From Draconibacterium aestuarii (GTDB taxonomy: Bacteria > Bacteroidota > Bacteroidia > Bacteroidales > Prolixibacteraceae), in NCBI GenBank assembly GCA_026671195.1, contig JAPOHD010000007.1:248001-312000 (forward strand): a stretch of DNA of 64,000 bases, read 5' to 3'. Both the position numbers and the translations under genes were made by a program. The notes beneath the pieces are model-generated. The model did not search any database and had not been told where the DNA came from. It saw only the letters and a program-made list of their open reading frames with translations. Shown piece by piece: positions 1-8,513 of the stretch (position 1 is its first letter; the number at the start of each line of letters is the position of its first letter).

Positions 1-1
1 T

Positions 2-427
2 GTAAAAGTATTCTTAAAAGTGGCCCAGGAGTACAAAATTCCGGCAAATGCTATTGATCTTAACGATCCCGAAGTAGTTGAATTTTATAAACAAGCCGGC
101 TATCCGATAACCGATGAAGTTATTGCTTTGCTTGCCGACTATACATTACCCAAACTTGATAATTTTGGGAGTGTACCTAACGGGAAAAGCTATGAAGAAA
201 AGCGCCAAAATTTTTTCAATCTGGTAAGCAATTTAAAACCCGGATTAACCGAAATTATCTTTCATCCGTCTATCGAAACAGATAGTCTGAAAAGTATCAC
301 CGGCTCGTGGCAACAACGTGTATGGGAAGCCAAAATGTTTTCCGATCCTGTGGTTATCAGTTTCTTTAAAGAGAACGATATTGTATTAACCAATTGGGGT
401 GAAATAATGCAAAAATTTAACCAGTAA
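2..427 (+). CDS. ChbG/YdjC-family carbohydrate deacetylase, C-terminal part (5' end outside window)
   Basis: The reading frame is open from base 2 with no stop, so the gene begins upstream of the window. A GTG at base 20 is only an internal codon. About 141 residues are visible. The tail resembles ChbG/YdjC (HpnK-type) polysaccharide deacetylases: a conserved TEIIFHPS stretch near visible residue 82 supplies a late histidine typical of the metal-binding barrel, followed by a W-E-A-K-M segment and a closing LTNWGEI segment. Family members remove acetyl groups from small N-acetylated sugars. The catalytic aspartate and the first histidines would lie upstream and cannot be checked. The stop is only two bases before the GH28 start, so the two genes are probably co-transcribed. 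The family call is moderately sure; the substrate is unknown. Confidence 0.72.
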   Translation, partial: VKVFLKVAQEYKIPANAIDLNDPEVVEFYKQAGYPITDEVIALLADYTLPKLDNFGSVPNGKSYEEKRQNFFNLVSNLKPGLTEIIFHPSIETDSLKSITGSWQQRVWEAKMFSDPVVISFFKENDIVLTNWGEIMQKFNQ

Positions 428-429
428 AA

Positions 430-2082
430 ATGAAATTTTTTCTTCGACATAACTATTTTTCAATACCAGGGCTTGCTGTTATAGCGGCCCTTTTTATTTC
501 GGGCAGTGTTTTTACCACTGAATATTTTTCGAAAGAATACGATTTAAAACAATTCAACATTACCGATTTTGGGGCAGTGTCCGACACTACTGTTTTAAGC
601 ACAAAAGCCATTCAAACCGCTATAGACGAATGCAGTAAAAATGGCGGAACAGTTGTTATTCCTGCAGGTAATTACAAATCGGGAACTTTGTATTTTAAAG
701 ATAATGTCACACTTCAAATTGATAGGGGAGCCACTTTATTTGGCAGCCTCCATTTAAAAGATTATCCTGAAAACAATCCGGATTACACCTTTTTTAGAAA
801 AGGAACACTTAAACGCGCACTTATTTATGCTGAAAAATGTACAAACATTGCGATTACCGGCGATGGAACAATTGATGGTCAGGGCGCGAAATTTTGGATT
901 CCAAAGGGAGCAAAAGTAAATTCATACTCGGTCCGTCCCTATGTTATTTGGATGATTAAAAGCCGCGATATTCGAATTGAAGGGGTAAGACTACGCAATT
1001 CGCCTTTGTGGATGCAACATTACCTTGCCTGCGACAACCTGTATATACACAATATCGATGTCTTTAACCACAGTAACAAAAACAACGATATGATGGACAT
1101 TGATGGTTGCCACGATGTAAGAATATCGGATTGTACCGGTGATACCGATGACGACGGGATTACATTCAAAAGTACTTCGGGCAGAGCCAATAAAAATGTG
1201 GTAGTAACCAACTGTATTCTCAGCAGCCATTGTAATGCCATAAAAATGGGAACAGAATCGAACACCGGATTTAAAAATTTCGCTATCTCGAATATTGTTA
1301 TCCGGCCCTCGAAAGTAAGCGACAAATACATTTACGGAAGACCCGAAGGAATTGGTGGAATTGCGTTGGAAACGGTTGACGGTGCAGAAATCGACGGTGT
1401 AGTAATTTCCAACATTCGTATCGACGGAACTTTATGTCCCATCTTTCTTCGTCTGGGTAACCGGGCGCGCAAATATTTCGACGAACAAAGTATTGAACGG
1501 CCGGGTGTGTTGCAAAATGTATCGATTAACAATGTGGTTGCAACTGGCGCCCAACAAATTGCCTGTTCGATCTCCGGACTTCCGGACTACCCGGTTGAAA
1601 ATATTAGTTTAAGCAACATCAGTGTTGAATTTGAAGGCGGCGGCACGCTGGAACATATAAACAGAGAAGTACCTGAAGAAGAACAGTCATACCCCGAATT
1701 CAATATGTTTGGCGAACTCCCCAACTACGGTTTCTTTATCCGCCATGCACAAAACATTAATTTTTCAAATATTCGCTTATTTACAAAAAACAGCGATTTG
1801 CGACCGGCTCTTTTTCTTTCCGATGTTCAAAAGTCTGATTTTAGAGACATAAACATGGATAGTACGGAAGGAAACAACTGCAATATAGTAGTCGAAAACA
1901 GTCAACACATTCTGTTCAGCGGATGCCGAGTAAACGGCCCGTCGTCAAGTTTTATTCGGTTTAAAGGAAACGAAAATCAAAATATTTATATTCAGAACAA
2001 CCTGCTCCCTGAGGTGAAACAAGTTTTTACTCCTAGCGAAACCAAGGTGATGAATATCCGGGAAACCGGGAATATAAAATAG
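430..2082 (+). CDS. Glycoside hydrolase family 28 (polygalacturonase-like) exported enzyme
   Basis: 550 residues. A hydrophobic N-terminal segment (about residues 10-30) acts as signal peptide or anchor. The body is a right-handed beta-helix of the GH28 pectinase family. It starts with the typical FNITDFGAVSDTT entry near residue 41, which leads into the A-I-Q-x-A-I-D-x-C strand and a GDGTIDGQG turn near residue 140. The catalytic aspartate cluster is visible as NNDMMDIDG (about 217) and GDTDDDG (about 236). A C-N-A-I-K-M-G segment (about 266) stands where classic polygalacturonases carry G-H-G, which is common in the bacterial exo- and rhamnogalacturonan-type branches. It probably hydrolyses galacturonic-acid linkages in pectin in the periplasm or outside. 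It follows the deacetylase by two bases and precedes the GDPD gene by 24. The exact specificity (polygalacturonan, rhamnogalacturonan or another) cannot be read from sequence alone. Confidence 0.88.
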   Translation: MKFFLRHNYFSIPGLAVIAALFISGSVFTTEYFSKEYDLKQFNITDFGAVSDTTVLSTKAIQTAIDECSKNGGTVVIPAGNYKSGTLYFKDNVTLQIDRGATLFGSLHLKDYPENNPDYTFFRKGTLKRALIYAEKCTNIAITGDGTIDGQGAKFWIPKGAKVNSYSVRPYVIWMIKSRDIRIEGVRLRNSPLWMQHYLACDNLYIHNIDVFNHSNKNNDMMDIDGCHDVRISDCTGDTDDDGITFKSTSGRANKNVVVTNCILSSHCNAIKMGTESNTGFKNFAISNIVIRPSKVSDKYIYGRPEGIGGIALETVDGAEIDGVVISNIRIDGTLCPIFLRLGNRARKYFDEQSIERPGVLQNVSINNVVATGAQQIACSISGLPDYPVENISLSNISVEFEGGGTLEHINREVPEEEQSYPEFNMFGELPNYGFFIRHAQNINFSNIRLFTKNSDLRPALFLSDVQKSDFRDINMDSTEGNNCNIVVENSQHILFSGCRVNGPSSSFIRFKGNENQNIYIQNNLLPEVKQVFTPSETKVMNIRETGNIK

Positions 2083-2106
2083 ATCGATCAACTAAAAAAT
2101 ACACAA

Positions 2107-2964
2107 ATGATTAAGAGTAACTTCAAATTATTTATTTTACTGGCCATCCTGTTTTTGTCGGCTTGCCAAACCGAACAACCACTTGATAAAATACTAAACA
2201 GGTTTCACGATACAAATTCAAATTATGTAATGGTGGCAGCGCACCGGGCAGGTCATAACGGATACGTCGAAAATTCCATTCCGGCCATTCAGCATGCCAT
2301 CGATTTGGGAGTCGATATAATAGAATTGGATGTAAAAGTTACGAAAGACAGTGTTGTGGTGTTAAACCACGACCGAACAATAGACCGCACCACAACGGGT
2401 AAAGGTGATCCGGAAGAATATACATGGGCTGAATTACAAGAATTCAAACTTAAAATGCCCGATGGTACAATTACCGAAGAACGACTTGCAACTTTTGAAG
2501 AAGCTCTGAAAATGGCAAAAGGAAAGGCGATGATCGACATTGATATAAAAACAGGTAATTTAAAACCGGTAGCAGATGCGATAAAAAGAACGGGTACCGA
2601 AAACCAGGTTTTCTTTTTCGACAACGATTACGATGCGCTGGAAGAAGTTCTTACTTTGCTACCCGAAGCTTTGTTGATGCCACGTGCCTACTCGTACGAA
2701 ATGGCTGACTCGGCAATTGCAGTGTTCTCTCCGGAAGTCATTCACATCGACGACAAATTTTACACCTCAAAAGTAGTCAGTCTAATTAAGCGTAATAATG
2801 CGAGAGTCTGGATTAACTCATTGGGCAAATCCGATGCAGCAATCCGCGATGGAAAGATCGAAACTGCAATGGGAACACTGCTCCAACACGGAGCAAATAT
2901 CATTCAAACCGACGAACCGGAAATTATGATTCCTTATTTGAAAGCGAATGGTTTGCGCAATTAA
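2107..2964 (+). CDS. Glycerophosphodiester phosphodiesterase family lipoprotein
   Basis: 285 residues. A lipoprotein signal ends in LSAC near residue 20, so the mature protein should be anchored in the envelope. The GDPD TIM-barrel signatures are clear: AAHRAG (about residue 45) supplies the first catalytic histidine, ELDVKVTKD (about 74) the metal-binding Glu/Asp, and LNHD (about 87) the second histidine. The C-terminal QTDEPE closes the barrel. Family members hydrolyse glycerophosphodiesters to glycerol-3-phosphate plus an alcohol. In Bacteroidota many secreted members sit among carbohydrate genes and their real substrates are untested. The gene follows GH28 by 24 bases and is probably in the same transcript. 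The catalytic residues look intact. Confidence 0.9.
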   Translation: MIKSNFKLFILLAILFLSACQTEQPLDKILNRFHDTNSNYVMVAAHRAGHNGYVENSIPAIQHAIDLGVDIIELDVKVTKDSVVVLNHDRTIDRTTTGKGDPEEYTWAELQEFKLKMPDGTITEERLATFEEALKMAKGKAMIDIDIKTGNLKPVADAIKRTGTENQVFFFDNDYDALEEVLTLLPEALLMPRAYSYEMADSAIAVFSPEVIHIDDKFYTSKVVSLIKRNNARVWINSLGKSDAAIRDGKIETAMGTLLQHGANIIQTDEPEIMIPYLKANGLRN

Positions 2965-3080
2965 TCAAATTGTGTAGAAGAATAAGAGCAAGCAATTAAA
3001 CCGTTTGCCGGCTTTACGATAAGATTAACTGTTGTATATTTAAATACTTATTACAAAAAAACCTTAATCAACATTATAGA

Positions 3081-4193
3081 ATGAAAACAATTGTTTGCAT
3101 CTTATTTTTGGCAGCCAGCCTAATTTCGTGTACAAATGAAAAGAATACACAGTATCAGTGGTATAAAGGAAATACACATTGCCATTCGACCATAAGTGAC
3201 GGTGATAATCCGGTAAAAAAAGTGATTAAATCATACCACGATCGGGGTTATAATTTTTTGGTGGTTACCGACCATAATTTCCTGGTTGATACAGATACAG
3301 TTCTATACGATGAACCACTTCGCAACGACTTTCTACTGATTCAGGGAGAAGAAGTAACCGATCAAAAATCGGTGCATACCACGGCATTAAATATTTCTGA
3401 GTATGTGCGTTTCAGTAACGATCCAAACCAAGAGAAAGATCTTCAAAAAAGACGCGAAGAGATAACAACAGCACTTCGCACCGAAGTAAATATCAGTAAA
3501 TCAGAAATACTGCAAATGCATGTTGATGGCATTCGAAAAGCAGGAGGCACTCCCTTTTTAAATCATCCTAATTTTGCCGATGGTTTGCAGGTAGAAGATA
3601 TTTTCGCGGTTACAAATTTACACCACATGGAACTGTATAACGGGCACCCTTACGTTTATAACTGGGGAAAAGAAGAGCATATTTCGGTTGAAGCTAAATG
3701 GGATTCGATTTTAAGCCGCGGACATATAATGTACGGAGTTGCTGCCGACGATATGCACAATCTCGAAACCCGGTCGGAAAAAGATGCCAATCCTTTCAGG
3801 GGTTGGATCATGGTAAAAAGTAAACAACTCACACCCCATGCAATTCAAGCAGCTATTAACAACGGAGATTTTTATTCCACTACCTCCGTAACTTTGAAAA
3901 CCTGCGAAATGAATGCAAAAAAATGTGTAATTGAAGTAGATCCAATCACAACAATGAATGAAGTTAAAACTTCACTTTCGGTCCCAAGAATTGACGAGAC
4001 CGGCGAAGAAGGTTTTCTCATTGAATTTATAGGTCAGGGCGGTAAGGTTCTTGCTCAAAAAGCCGGAATAAAAGCCCGCTATAAGCTACAAGCAACTGAC
4101 AGATATGTTCGTTCAAGAATAACATATTGTGAGAAAACCGAAAGCGGTTACGAAAAACGCTTTGCCTGGACACAACCTGTTTTTATGAATTAA
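3081..4193 (+). CDS. PHP-domain metal-dependent phosphoesterase-like lipoprotein
   Basis: 370 residues. A lipoprotein signal ends in LISC near residue 17. The N-terminal half is a PHP domain. NTHCHSTISDG (about residue 32) gives the H-x-H metal pair, VVTDHNF (about 61) the D-H pair, GEEV (about 91) a metal-binding Glu, LNHPNF (about 160) another histidine, and ADDMHN (about 222) the late D-x-H. PHP proteins of this type hydrolyse phosphate esters, but secreted Bacteroidota members are mostly uncharacterised. The last 100 residues form a beta-rich extension without a family I recognise. The gene is separated from the GDPD gene by 116 bases and ends just before a strong terminator. Pairing with a GDPD lipoprotein suggests a joint role in releasing phosphate or sugar-phosphate from envelope or environmental polymers; this is inference. 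Confidence 0.83.
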   Translation: MKTIVCILFLAASLISCTNEKNTQYQWYKGNTHCHSTISDGDNPVKKVIKSYHDRGYNFLVVTDHNFLVDTDTVLYDEPLRNDFLLIQGEEVTDQKSVHTTALNISEYVRFSNDPNQEKDLQKRREEITTALRTEVNISKSEILQMHVDGIRKAGGTPFLNHPNFADGLQVEDIFAVTNLHHMELYNGHPYVYNWGKEEHISVEAKWDSILSRGHIMYGVAADDMHNLETRSEKDANPFRGWIMVKSKQLTPHAIQAAINNGDFYSTTSVTLKTCEMNAKKCVIEVDPITTMNEVKTSLSVPRIDETGEEGFLIEFIGQGGKVLAQKAGIKARYKLQATDRYVRSRITYCEKTESGYEKRFAWTQPVFMN

Positions 4194-4207
4194 TTTGATT
4201 TAATAAA

Positions 4208-4256
4208 AACGAACCGTTCCTTTTACATCTTCAAAAAAAGAACGGTTCGTTTTTTA
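4208..4256 (+). terminator. Rho-independent terminator after the PHP gene
   Basis: A perfect 12-bp stem (AACGAACCGTTC at 4208-4219 pairing with 4240-4251) with a 20-base loop runs into a T-rich tail. It lies 15 bases after the PHP stop. Because it faces the minus-strand pseudogene, it may serve both directions, since the left side of the stem is A-rich. Confidence 0.88.
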
Positions 4257-4262
4257 TCCAAA

Positions 4263-5122
4263 TTACTCTGCCGGTTTAAATAATTCTATTGCATTGTCAT
4301 GAAACATCATTTGTGCAATTTTTTTCGCTTCCTGTTCTGTAAAATAACCATCATTCACCTTTTCAATTAAAACACCGGCAACAATTTCTTTGGCAAAAAG
4401 CAGGTGTCCGCAAACCGTTTCGGCCTTGTGATAATCACCACAAAAGCTATTATCTTATTTGCAGGAATGGTTTCGAGCCATTCATGAAGGTAGCGTCTAC
4501 TATAGGTAGGTGAGATAATATACAACCAACACAAATCGATATATACATTTCGAAAGTTTTTTGCCAAACTTGCCAGCTCGCCGCCAAAAGGATAAGCACC
4601 ATGGAAAAGTATAAATTTCACATCACGATATTTCAGAAACAGGTTAGCTAAATGTGTTGGGTTTATACGCTTCTCTTATTCTTGCCGAAAGTTCTTCCAC
4701 GCTATTGGCATCAAGCCTGTCGATACCAAACAATTCTTTTATTGAAAGTAATACTACCTTATTACAGGCAGTATTCGATGACTTTTCCCAGTAAGGTTCA
4801 ATCGTTTTCCATTTTTCGGTAACACTCATCGAATCAGTTCATAAACGCTGAAAAGAGATTTTGGCATCCCACTCGATTTAATATCATCATCGGCATAATG
4901 ATGCAGCAACAACATAAAATCAAACATTCCACTCGTTTTTATATTTTCAGGATTCATCAAGTGCTCATGTGTATGAACTACATGCATATTACTGATTTAA
5001 TTTCTGAGGCATTTTTCAAATCCATCTTCCGGTTCTGAATAGATTTTTACCTGTGCCTGCAATGCTAAATTAAAGCTAAGCAGAACAAACAAAGCCAAAT
5101 AATATCTTAATGGATTTATCAT
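4263..5122 (-). pseudogene. Degraded secreted amidohydrolase (Amidohydro_2-like)
   Basis: Reading the minus strand from the ATG at 5122 gives a signal peptide (MINPLRYYLALFVLL, cleavage near ALQAQ), then an in-frame TAA at 4997-4999 after 41 residues. The same frame continues through a metal-site-like HTHEHL motif and DFMLLLHHYADDD. A frameshift near 4835 moves the reading to a frame encoding TEKWKTIEPYWEK and LLSIKELFGIDRL. Near 4660-4672 the reading jumps frame again, into THLANLFLKYRDVKFILFHG. From memory of the family, roughly 150-170 residues seem missing at this point. A one-base deletion near 4441 breaks IPANKIIAF from GGDYH-like coding, which then runs to the stop at 4263. The gene starts 2 bases after the DUF1080 stop, so it was the second gene of that operon. 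Multiple independent lesions make inactivity very likely. Confidence 0.85.
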
Positions 5123-5124
5123 TT

Positions 5125-5892
5125 TTAAAGTTTTCTAATTTTAATATTCCTGTACCACGACTCATCCGAGTGATTAGTAATTACAATATGCCCCTTACGT
5201 CGTTTTTCAAAATCAGGGTACCTGGCATATTTACTTTGCTGAAATAAGGAATCAAATGCTGCAGTACCAAATTCGAATTCCACCACCTTAATTCCGTTCA
5301 ACCAGTGTTCGCCATGGTTTCCGTTTAATACGATTCGGCTGTGGTTAAATTCACCAATCGGATTTACCTGGACATTCTCTGCAGGATACATTTCGTAAAG
5401 CGATGCCAGGTATTGCGATGGTTTGAGTTTCCCTTTGTACATTTCGTCATTATCGTCCAGTATCTGGTATTCAAAACCAAGCGCCGAGTACTTCCCTCCG
5501 TACGATGTAGACATTTCTTCCGACACATTGTATTTTATACCACTGTTTCCGGCCTTTTTTATCTTCCACTCAAACGATAATTCAAAACTGTCAAAAGTTT
5601 CAATGGTCATTAAATCACCGCCTTCAACAGGCTTCCCATTGGCTTGTAGAGGCACTTCATCCGAATTCACTTTTCGAATCATTCCATTTTCTACTTTCCA
5701 ATGGTCGGTTTGTACACTGTCCCTTCCAAGGCCGCGCCAGCCGTTAAACGTTTTGCCGTCGAAAAGTAATTCCCAGTCGTCGTTAATTTCGTTTTTTGTT
5801 AATCTGTTTAATTGATTTTCTTTTCCCGAATTACACCCGATAAATAGTCCAAACGTTGCCGTTAATGTTATAAACAATATTGTCCTTTTCAT
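5125..5892 (-). CDS. DUF1080 (3-keto-disaccharide hydrolase-type) lipoprotein
   Basis: 255 residues. A lipoprotein signal ends in FIGC near residue 20. The rest is a single DUF1080 jelly-roll domain, with hallmark features WELLFDGKTFNGWRG (about residue 41), GGDLMT (about 92), SFEWKIKKAGNSGIKYNV (about 108) and the closing SWYRNIKIRKL. This fold resembles carbohydrate-binding and GH16-like lectin folds. Some members hydrolyse 3-keto-glycosides, and many are untested. The length is normal for the family. The neighbouring amidohydrolase gene 2 bases downstream is a pseudogene, so this gene may be the surviving half of an operon. The substrate is unknown. Confidence 0.88.
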   Translation of the reverse strand: MKRTILFITLTATFGLFIGCNSGKENQLNRLTKNEINDDWELLFDGKTFNGWRGLGRDSVQTDHWKVENGMIRKVNSDEVPLQANGKPVEGGDLMTIETFDSFELSFEWKIKKAGNSGIKYNVSEEMSTSYGGKYSALGFEYQILDDNDEMYKGKLKPSQYLASLYEMYPAENVQVNPIGEFNHSRIVLNGNHGEHWLNGIKVVEFEFGTAAFDSLFQQSKYARYPDFEKRRKGHIVITNHSDESWYRNIKIRKL

Positions 5893-6192
5893 GCGATTTT
5901 TATTTGTGGTTGAATTGGTAATCTAAATTAATATCAGCCTCATAATAAAATTATTAGCTAAATTTTGATGGTATGAAACGACCATGACAAAAATTTGCAA
6001 CAAACAAGCATAATTAAAATCATGGGAGTTCCATCTAATGCCTTTGAAAACTTTAAATTTTAATTAGGTGAAATTACGATAAAAAAGAAAACAAGGAGGT
6101 GAAAATATATCCATAAACAGACAAAATTATATTTGCCTGAAACCAACGAATAATGCAGTTTCGTAAACTTTATTCACTTAAAAAACAGAAGA
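5893..6192. promoter_or_regulatory. Divergent intergenic region with a candidate -7 element for the propeller/toroid gene
   Basis: This 300-base AT-rich region separates the divergent DUF1080 and propeller/toroid genes. TATATTTG at 6128-6135 on the plus strand fits the Bacteroidota -7 consensus TAnnTTTG and lies 58 bases before the ATG. No TTTG stands at the expected -33 spacing, so the call is tentative. The same TATATTTGCCT string occurs before the next gene. I see no small gene or hairpin here. Confidence 0.4.
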
Positions 6193-8322
6193 ATGAGAAT
6201 TTTGATATTCGTTTTACTTATACTTCCCTTTTCTATGTTGGCACAAAACATAGGAAATCAAATGTTAAAACAAGACATTGCCATTCGTCATACACAAAGA
6301 AGCGGTTTTACTGATGAAAAGGTAAATTCGGTTATTTTCAATAAGAATCAACTCGTGGCTATTCTCGATAATACAAATTTTACGTGGGATGGAAAGCAAT
6401 GGAAGTCGGCTGGCTACAAAACAAAAGAGAACGACCTTAAAGTTTCAGGACTTCCCGGTTGTGCCGGCAATATACTTGCATCAATCATTTACAAGGGCGA
6501 CAAATACGCAGGAACGGAGAAAGGATTTTTCGTTCAGAAGTGGGGTCAAAACGAATGGGAAGAGTTAATACCCCGAGATGATAAATACCGTTGGGCGCCT
6601 TACAATGTTTCTGCTCTGGTAATCGATTCAAAAGAACAGTTGTGGTTTGGAGCCGAACAGGGTGTTGGATGCTTGAATAATGAACAGTGGAAACTATATT
6701 CAGGAAAGGAAGGACTTCCTTATAATCATTTTACAACTGCAGCAGCTGGTCCTGACGGGATTATTTGGTTTGGTACAGAAAAGGGTGCAATTCGTTTTGA
6801 AAACGGGCAATTTTACTATCGTTTTAGCTTGCGTTGGCTACCGGACGACTATATAAACGGAATTGCTGTAGAAAAAAACGGTACAGCCTGGTTTGCCACC
6901 AACAAGGGAATTGGCCAAATAATTTCTCGTGAGATGACATTCAACGAAAAATCAAAACATTTTGTGCGGTTGACTGAAACCAGACATCAGCGTATGGGAT
7001 TTATTGCACCAAACGAATTGGAAATACCGTACGATACAGCCTCTTTTAAACCGGGTATTTCGGATAACGACGGGATGTATACATCAATGTATGGGGCCGC
7101 ACAGGCTTTCCGCTTTGCGCTTACAGGTGAAACAGAAGCAAAAGAACTGGCTGTACGAAGTTTTGAAGCTTGTAAATGGCTGGTAGATATTACTCATGAA
7201 CCGGGTTTTGTTGCACGTGTAATTGTTCCACACGACTGGCCAGAACCATTAGCGAATCCGGAATACAGTCATCAAATGAATGTTACACGACAAGAAAGTG
7301 ATCCGTTTTGGAAAGATATTAATCCTCGTTTTGTAAAAAGTAAAGACGGAAAATACCTTTGGAAATGCGACACCAGCTCTGACGAACTGGCCGGGCACTA
7401 TTTTTTTTATGGTGTTTACTACGATTTAGTAGCTAAAACTGAAGCAGAGAAAGCGCCTGTTCGCGAAGTGGTGGCAGCCATAACCGACCATCTTATTCGT
7501 AATGGTTTTTACTTGCGCGACCACGATGGAAAACCTACACGCTGGGGTGATTTCTCTCCTGAGTTTTGTAACTCAGTTTGGGGTTGGGATCAACGTGGTT
7601 TAAATTCTATGATGATGCTTTCGTTTTTAAATGTGGCTAAACACGTAACAGGAGATTCGAAATACGACGAAGCGGCTGCACTATTGCGCGACAAATACAA
7701 TTACCACATCAATGCCATGCACGGAAAAGAGTTTTTTCCACCTGAGAATGTTGTACCATGGGACAATAACCTGTGCCTGATGAGTATGTTCGGATTACTC
7801 AATTACGAGGAAAACCCGGAACTTCAAATCATGTACAGAATGTCGCTTGAAAACTCGTGGTTGCATATTAGCAAACAAAATAATGCCTTTTGGAATACAC
7901 TTTACGCTGCAATGGCAGGCAATTTTAAGAAACAGGTTGAAAAAGGAATATTCGATGAGAATGTATTTTCGGATGCCGGAGGTTTTACAAAAATGGCGAC
8001 AAAGGAATTTAGCAATTACCCCGATCCAGGCTGCAGCATAAAAAAAACACTGGAAAGAATTCCGCTCGACCTGATCGGATATGAGATGGATAACACCCAC
8101 CGTTTAGATGTGGAGTTCGATCCAACACCCGGACAAGAGTCAACAATGGGTTGGCGTGTGGATGGTTATGCTGTTCCGGTTGACGAACGTGGCCATGTAC
8201 GCCAGGACCGCGACGGTTTTGCACTTCATTACAGTGAAGTGGGTGGGATAAAGGCAGAACAGGAAGGAACTTTTTTCCTTCTCCCCTATTACATGGCTCA
8301 ATATTATAATCTGTTAAAATAG
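6193..8322 (+). CDS. Secreted two-component-type beta-propeller fused to an alpha-toroid (six-hairpin-like) domain
   Basis: 709 residues with a signal peptide (MRILIFVLLILPFSMLAQ). Residues about 30-255 contain sensor-type propeller blades like those on hybrid two-component sensors, with repeats QLWFGAEQGVGCLN, IIWFGTEKGAIRF and TAWFATNKGIGQI. From about residue 275 to the end the sequence changes to an aromatic, helix-rich region with motifs such as GMYTSMYGAAQAFRFA, WGWDQRGLNSMMMLSF and NNAFWNTLYAAMAG, which suggest an alpha/alpha-toroid of glycosidase or lyase type. No kinase, receiver, Y_Y_Y or DNA-binding part follows. I do not recognise a named GH or PL family. A role in binding and cutting an oligosaccharide fits the neighbourhood but is inference. 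The gene ends before a terminator, so it is probably a single-gene transcript. Confidence 0.7.
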   Translation: MRILIFVLLILPFSMLAQNIGNQMLKQDIAIRHTQRSGFTDEKVNSVIFNKNQLVAILDNTNFTWDGKQWKSAGYKTKENDLKVSGLPGCAGNILASIIYKGDKYAGTEKGFFVQKWGQNEWEELIPRDDKYRWAPYNVSALVIDSKEQLWFGAEQGVGCLNNEQWKLYSGKEGLPYNHFTTAAAGPDGIIWFGTEKGAIRFENGQFYYRFSLRWLPDDYINGIAVEKNGTAWFATNKGIGQIISREMTFNEKSKHFVRLTETRHQRMGFIAPNELEIPYDTASFKPGISDNDGMYTSMYGAAQAFRFALTGETEAKELAVRSFEACKWLVDITHEPGFVARVIVPHDWPEPLANPEYSHQMNVTRQESDPFWKDINPRFVKSKDGKYLWKCDTSSDELAGHYFFYGVYYDLVAKTEAEKAPVREVVAAITDHLIRNGFYLRDHDGKPTRWGDFSPEFCNSVWGWDQRGLNSMMMLSFLNVAKHVTGDSKYDEAAALLRDKYNYHINAMHGKEFFPPENVVPWDNNLCLMSMFGLLNYEENPELQIMYRMSLENSWLHISKQNNAFWNTLYAAMAGNFKKQVEKGIFDENVFSDAGGFTKMATKEFSNYPDPGCSIKKTLERIPLDLIGYEMDNTHRLDVEFDPTPGQESTMGWRVDGYAVPVDERGHVRQDRDGFALHYSEVGGIKAEQEGTFFLLPYYMAQYYNLLK

Positions 8323-8386
8323 GATTACTCGAAATAGCAAGACAAGAAAGTAGATGTAGATAATTTACCAGATAATAACACTAAGC

Positions 8387-8427
8387 AAACTCCTGTAAAT
8401 GTAATTTTTACAGGAGTTTTTTTATTT
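8387..8427 (+). terminator. Rho-independent terminator after the propeller/toroid gene
   Basis: A perfect 13-bp stem (AAACTCCTGTAAA at 8387-8399 pairing with 8407-8419), with a 7-base loop, is followed by a run of T. It separates the propeller/toroid gene from the histidine kinase gene downstream. Confidence 0.9.
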
Positions 8428-8458
8428 TAAAAAATTCTGTTTGAAGGACACCAAGAAA

Positions 8459-8466
8459 TATATTTG
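8459..8466 (+). promoter_or_regulatory. Candidate -7 promoter element for the propeller histidine kinase
   Basis: TATATTTG fits TAnnTTTG and is followed by GCCTA, the same context as the element at 6128. A TTTG lies upstream at 8440-8443, but the spacing is 15 bases rather than the usual 19 or so. It lies 47 bases before the ATG and just after a terminator, which makes an independent promoter here reasonable. Confidence 0.45.
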
Positions 8467-8513
8467 CCTAAAAAATTAAAAATCAGTAGTTTGCACATCT
8501 ATTGTAAAAACCA

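Noticed and set aside
2965-3080. TATATTTA at 3035-3042 as a promoter for the PHP gene
   Set aside because: The last base departs from TAnnTTTG and no -33 box has the right spacing.
4367-4829. Two apparent small minus-strand genes (4367-4621 and 4644-4829)
   Set aside because: Their products are adjoining fragments of one amidohydrolase in different frames, so they are described as one pseudogene.
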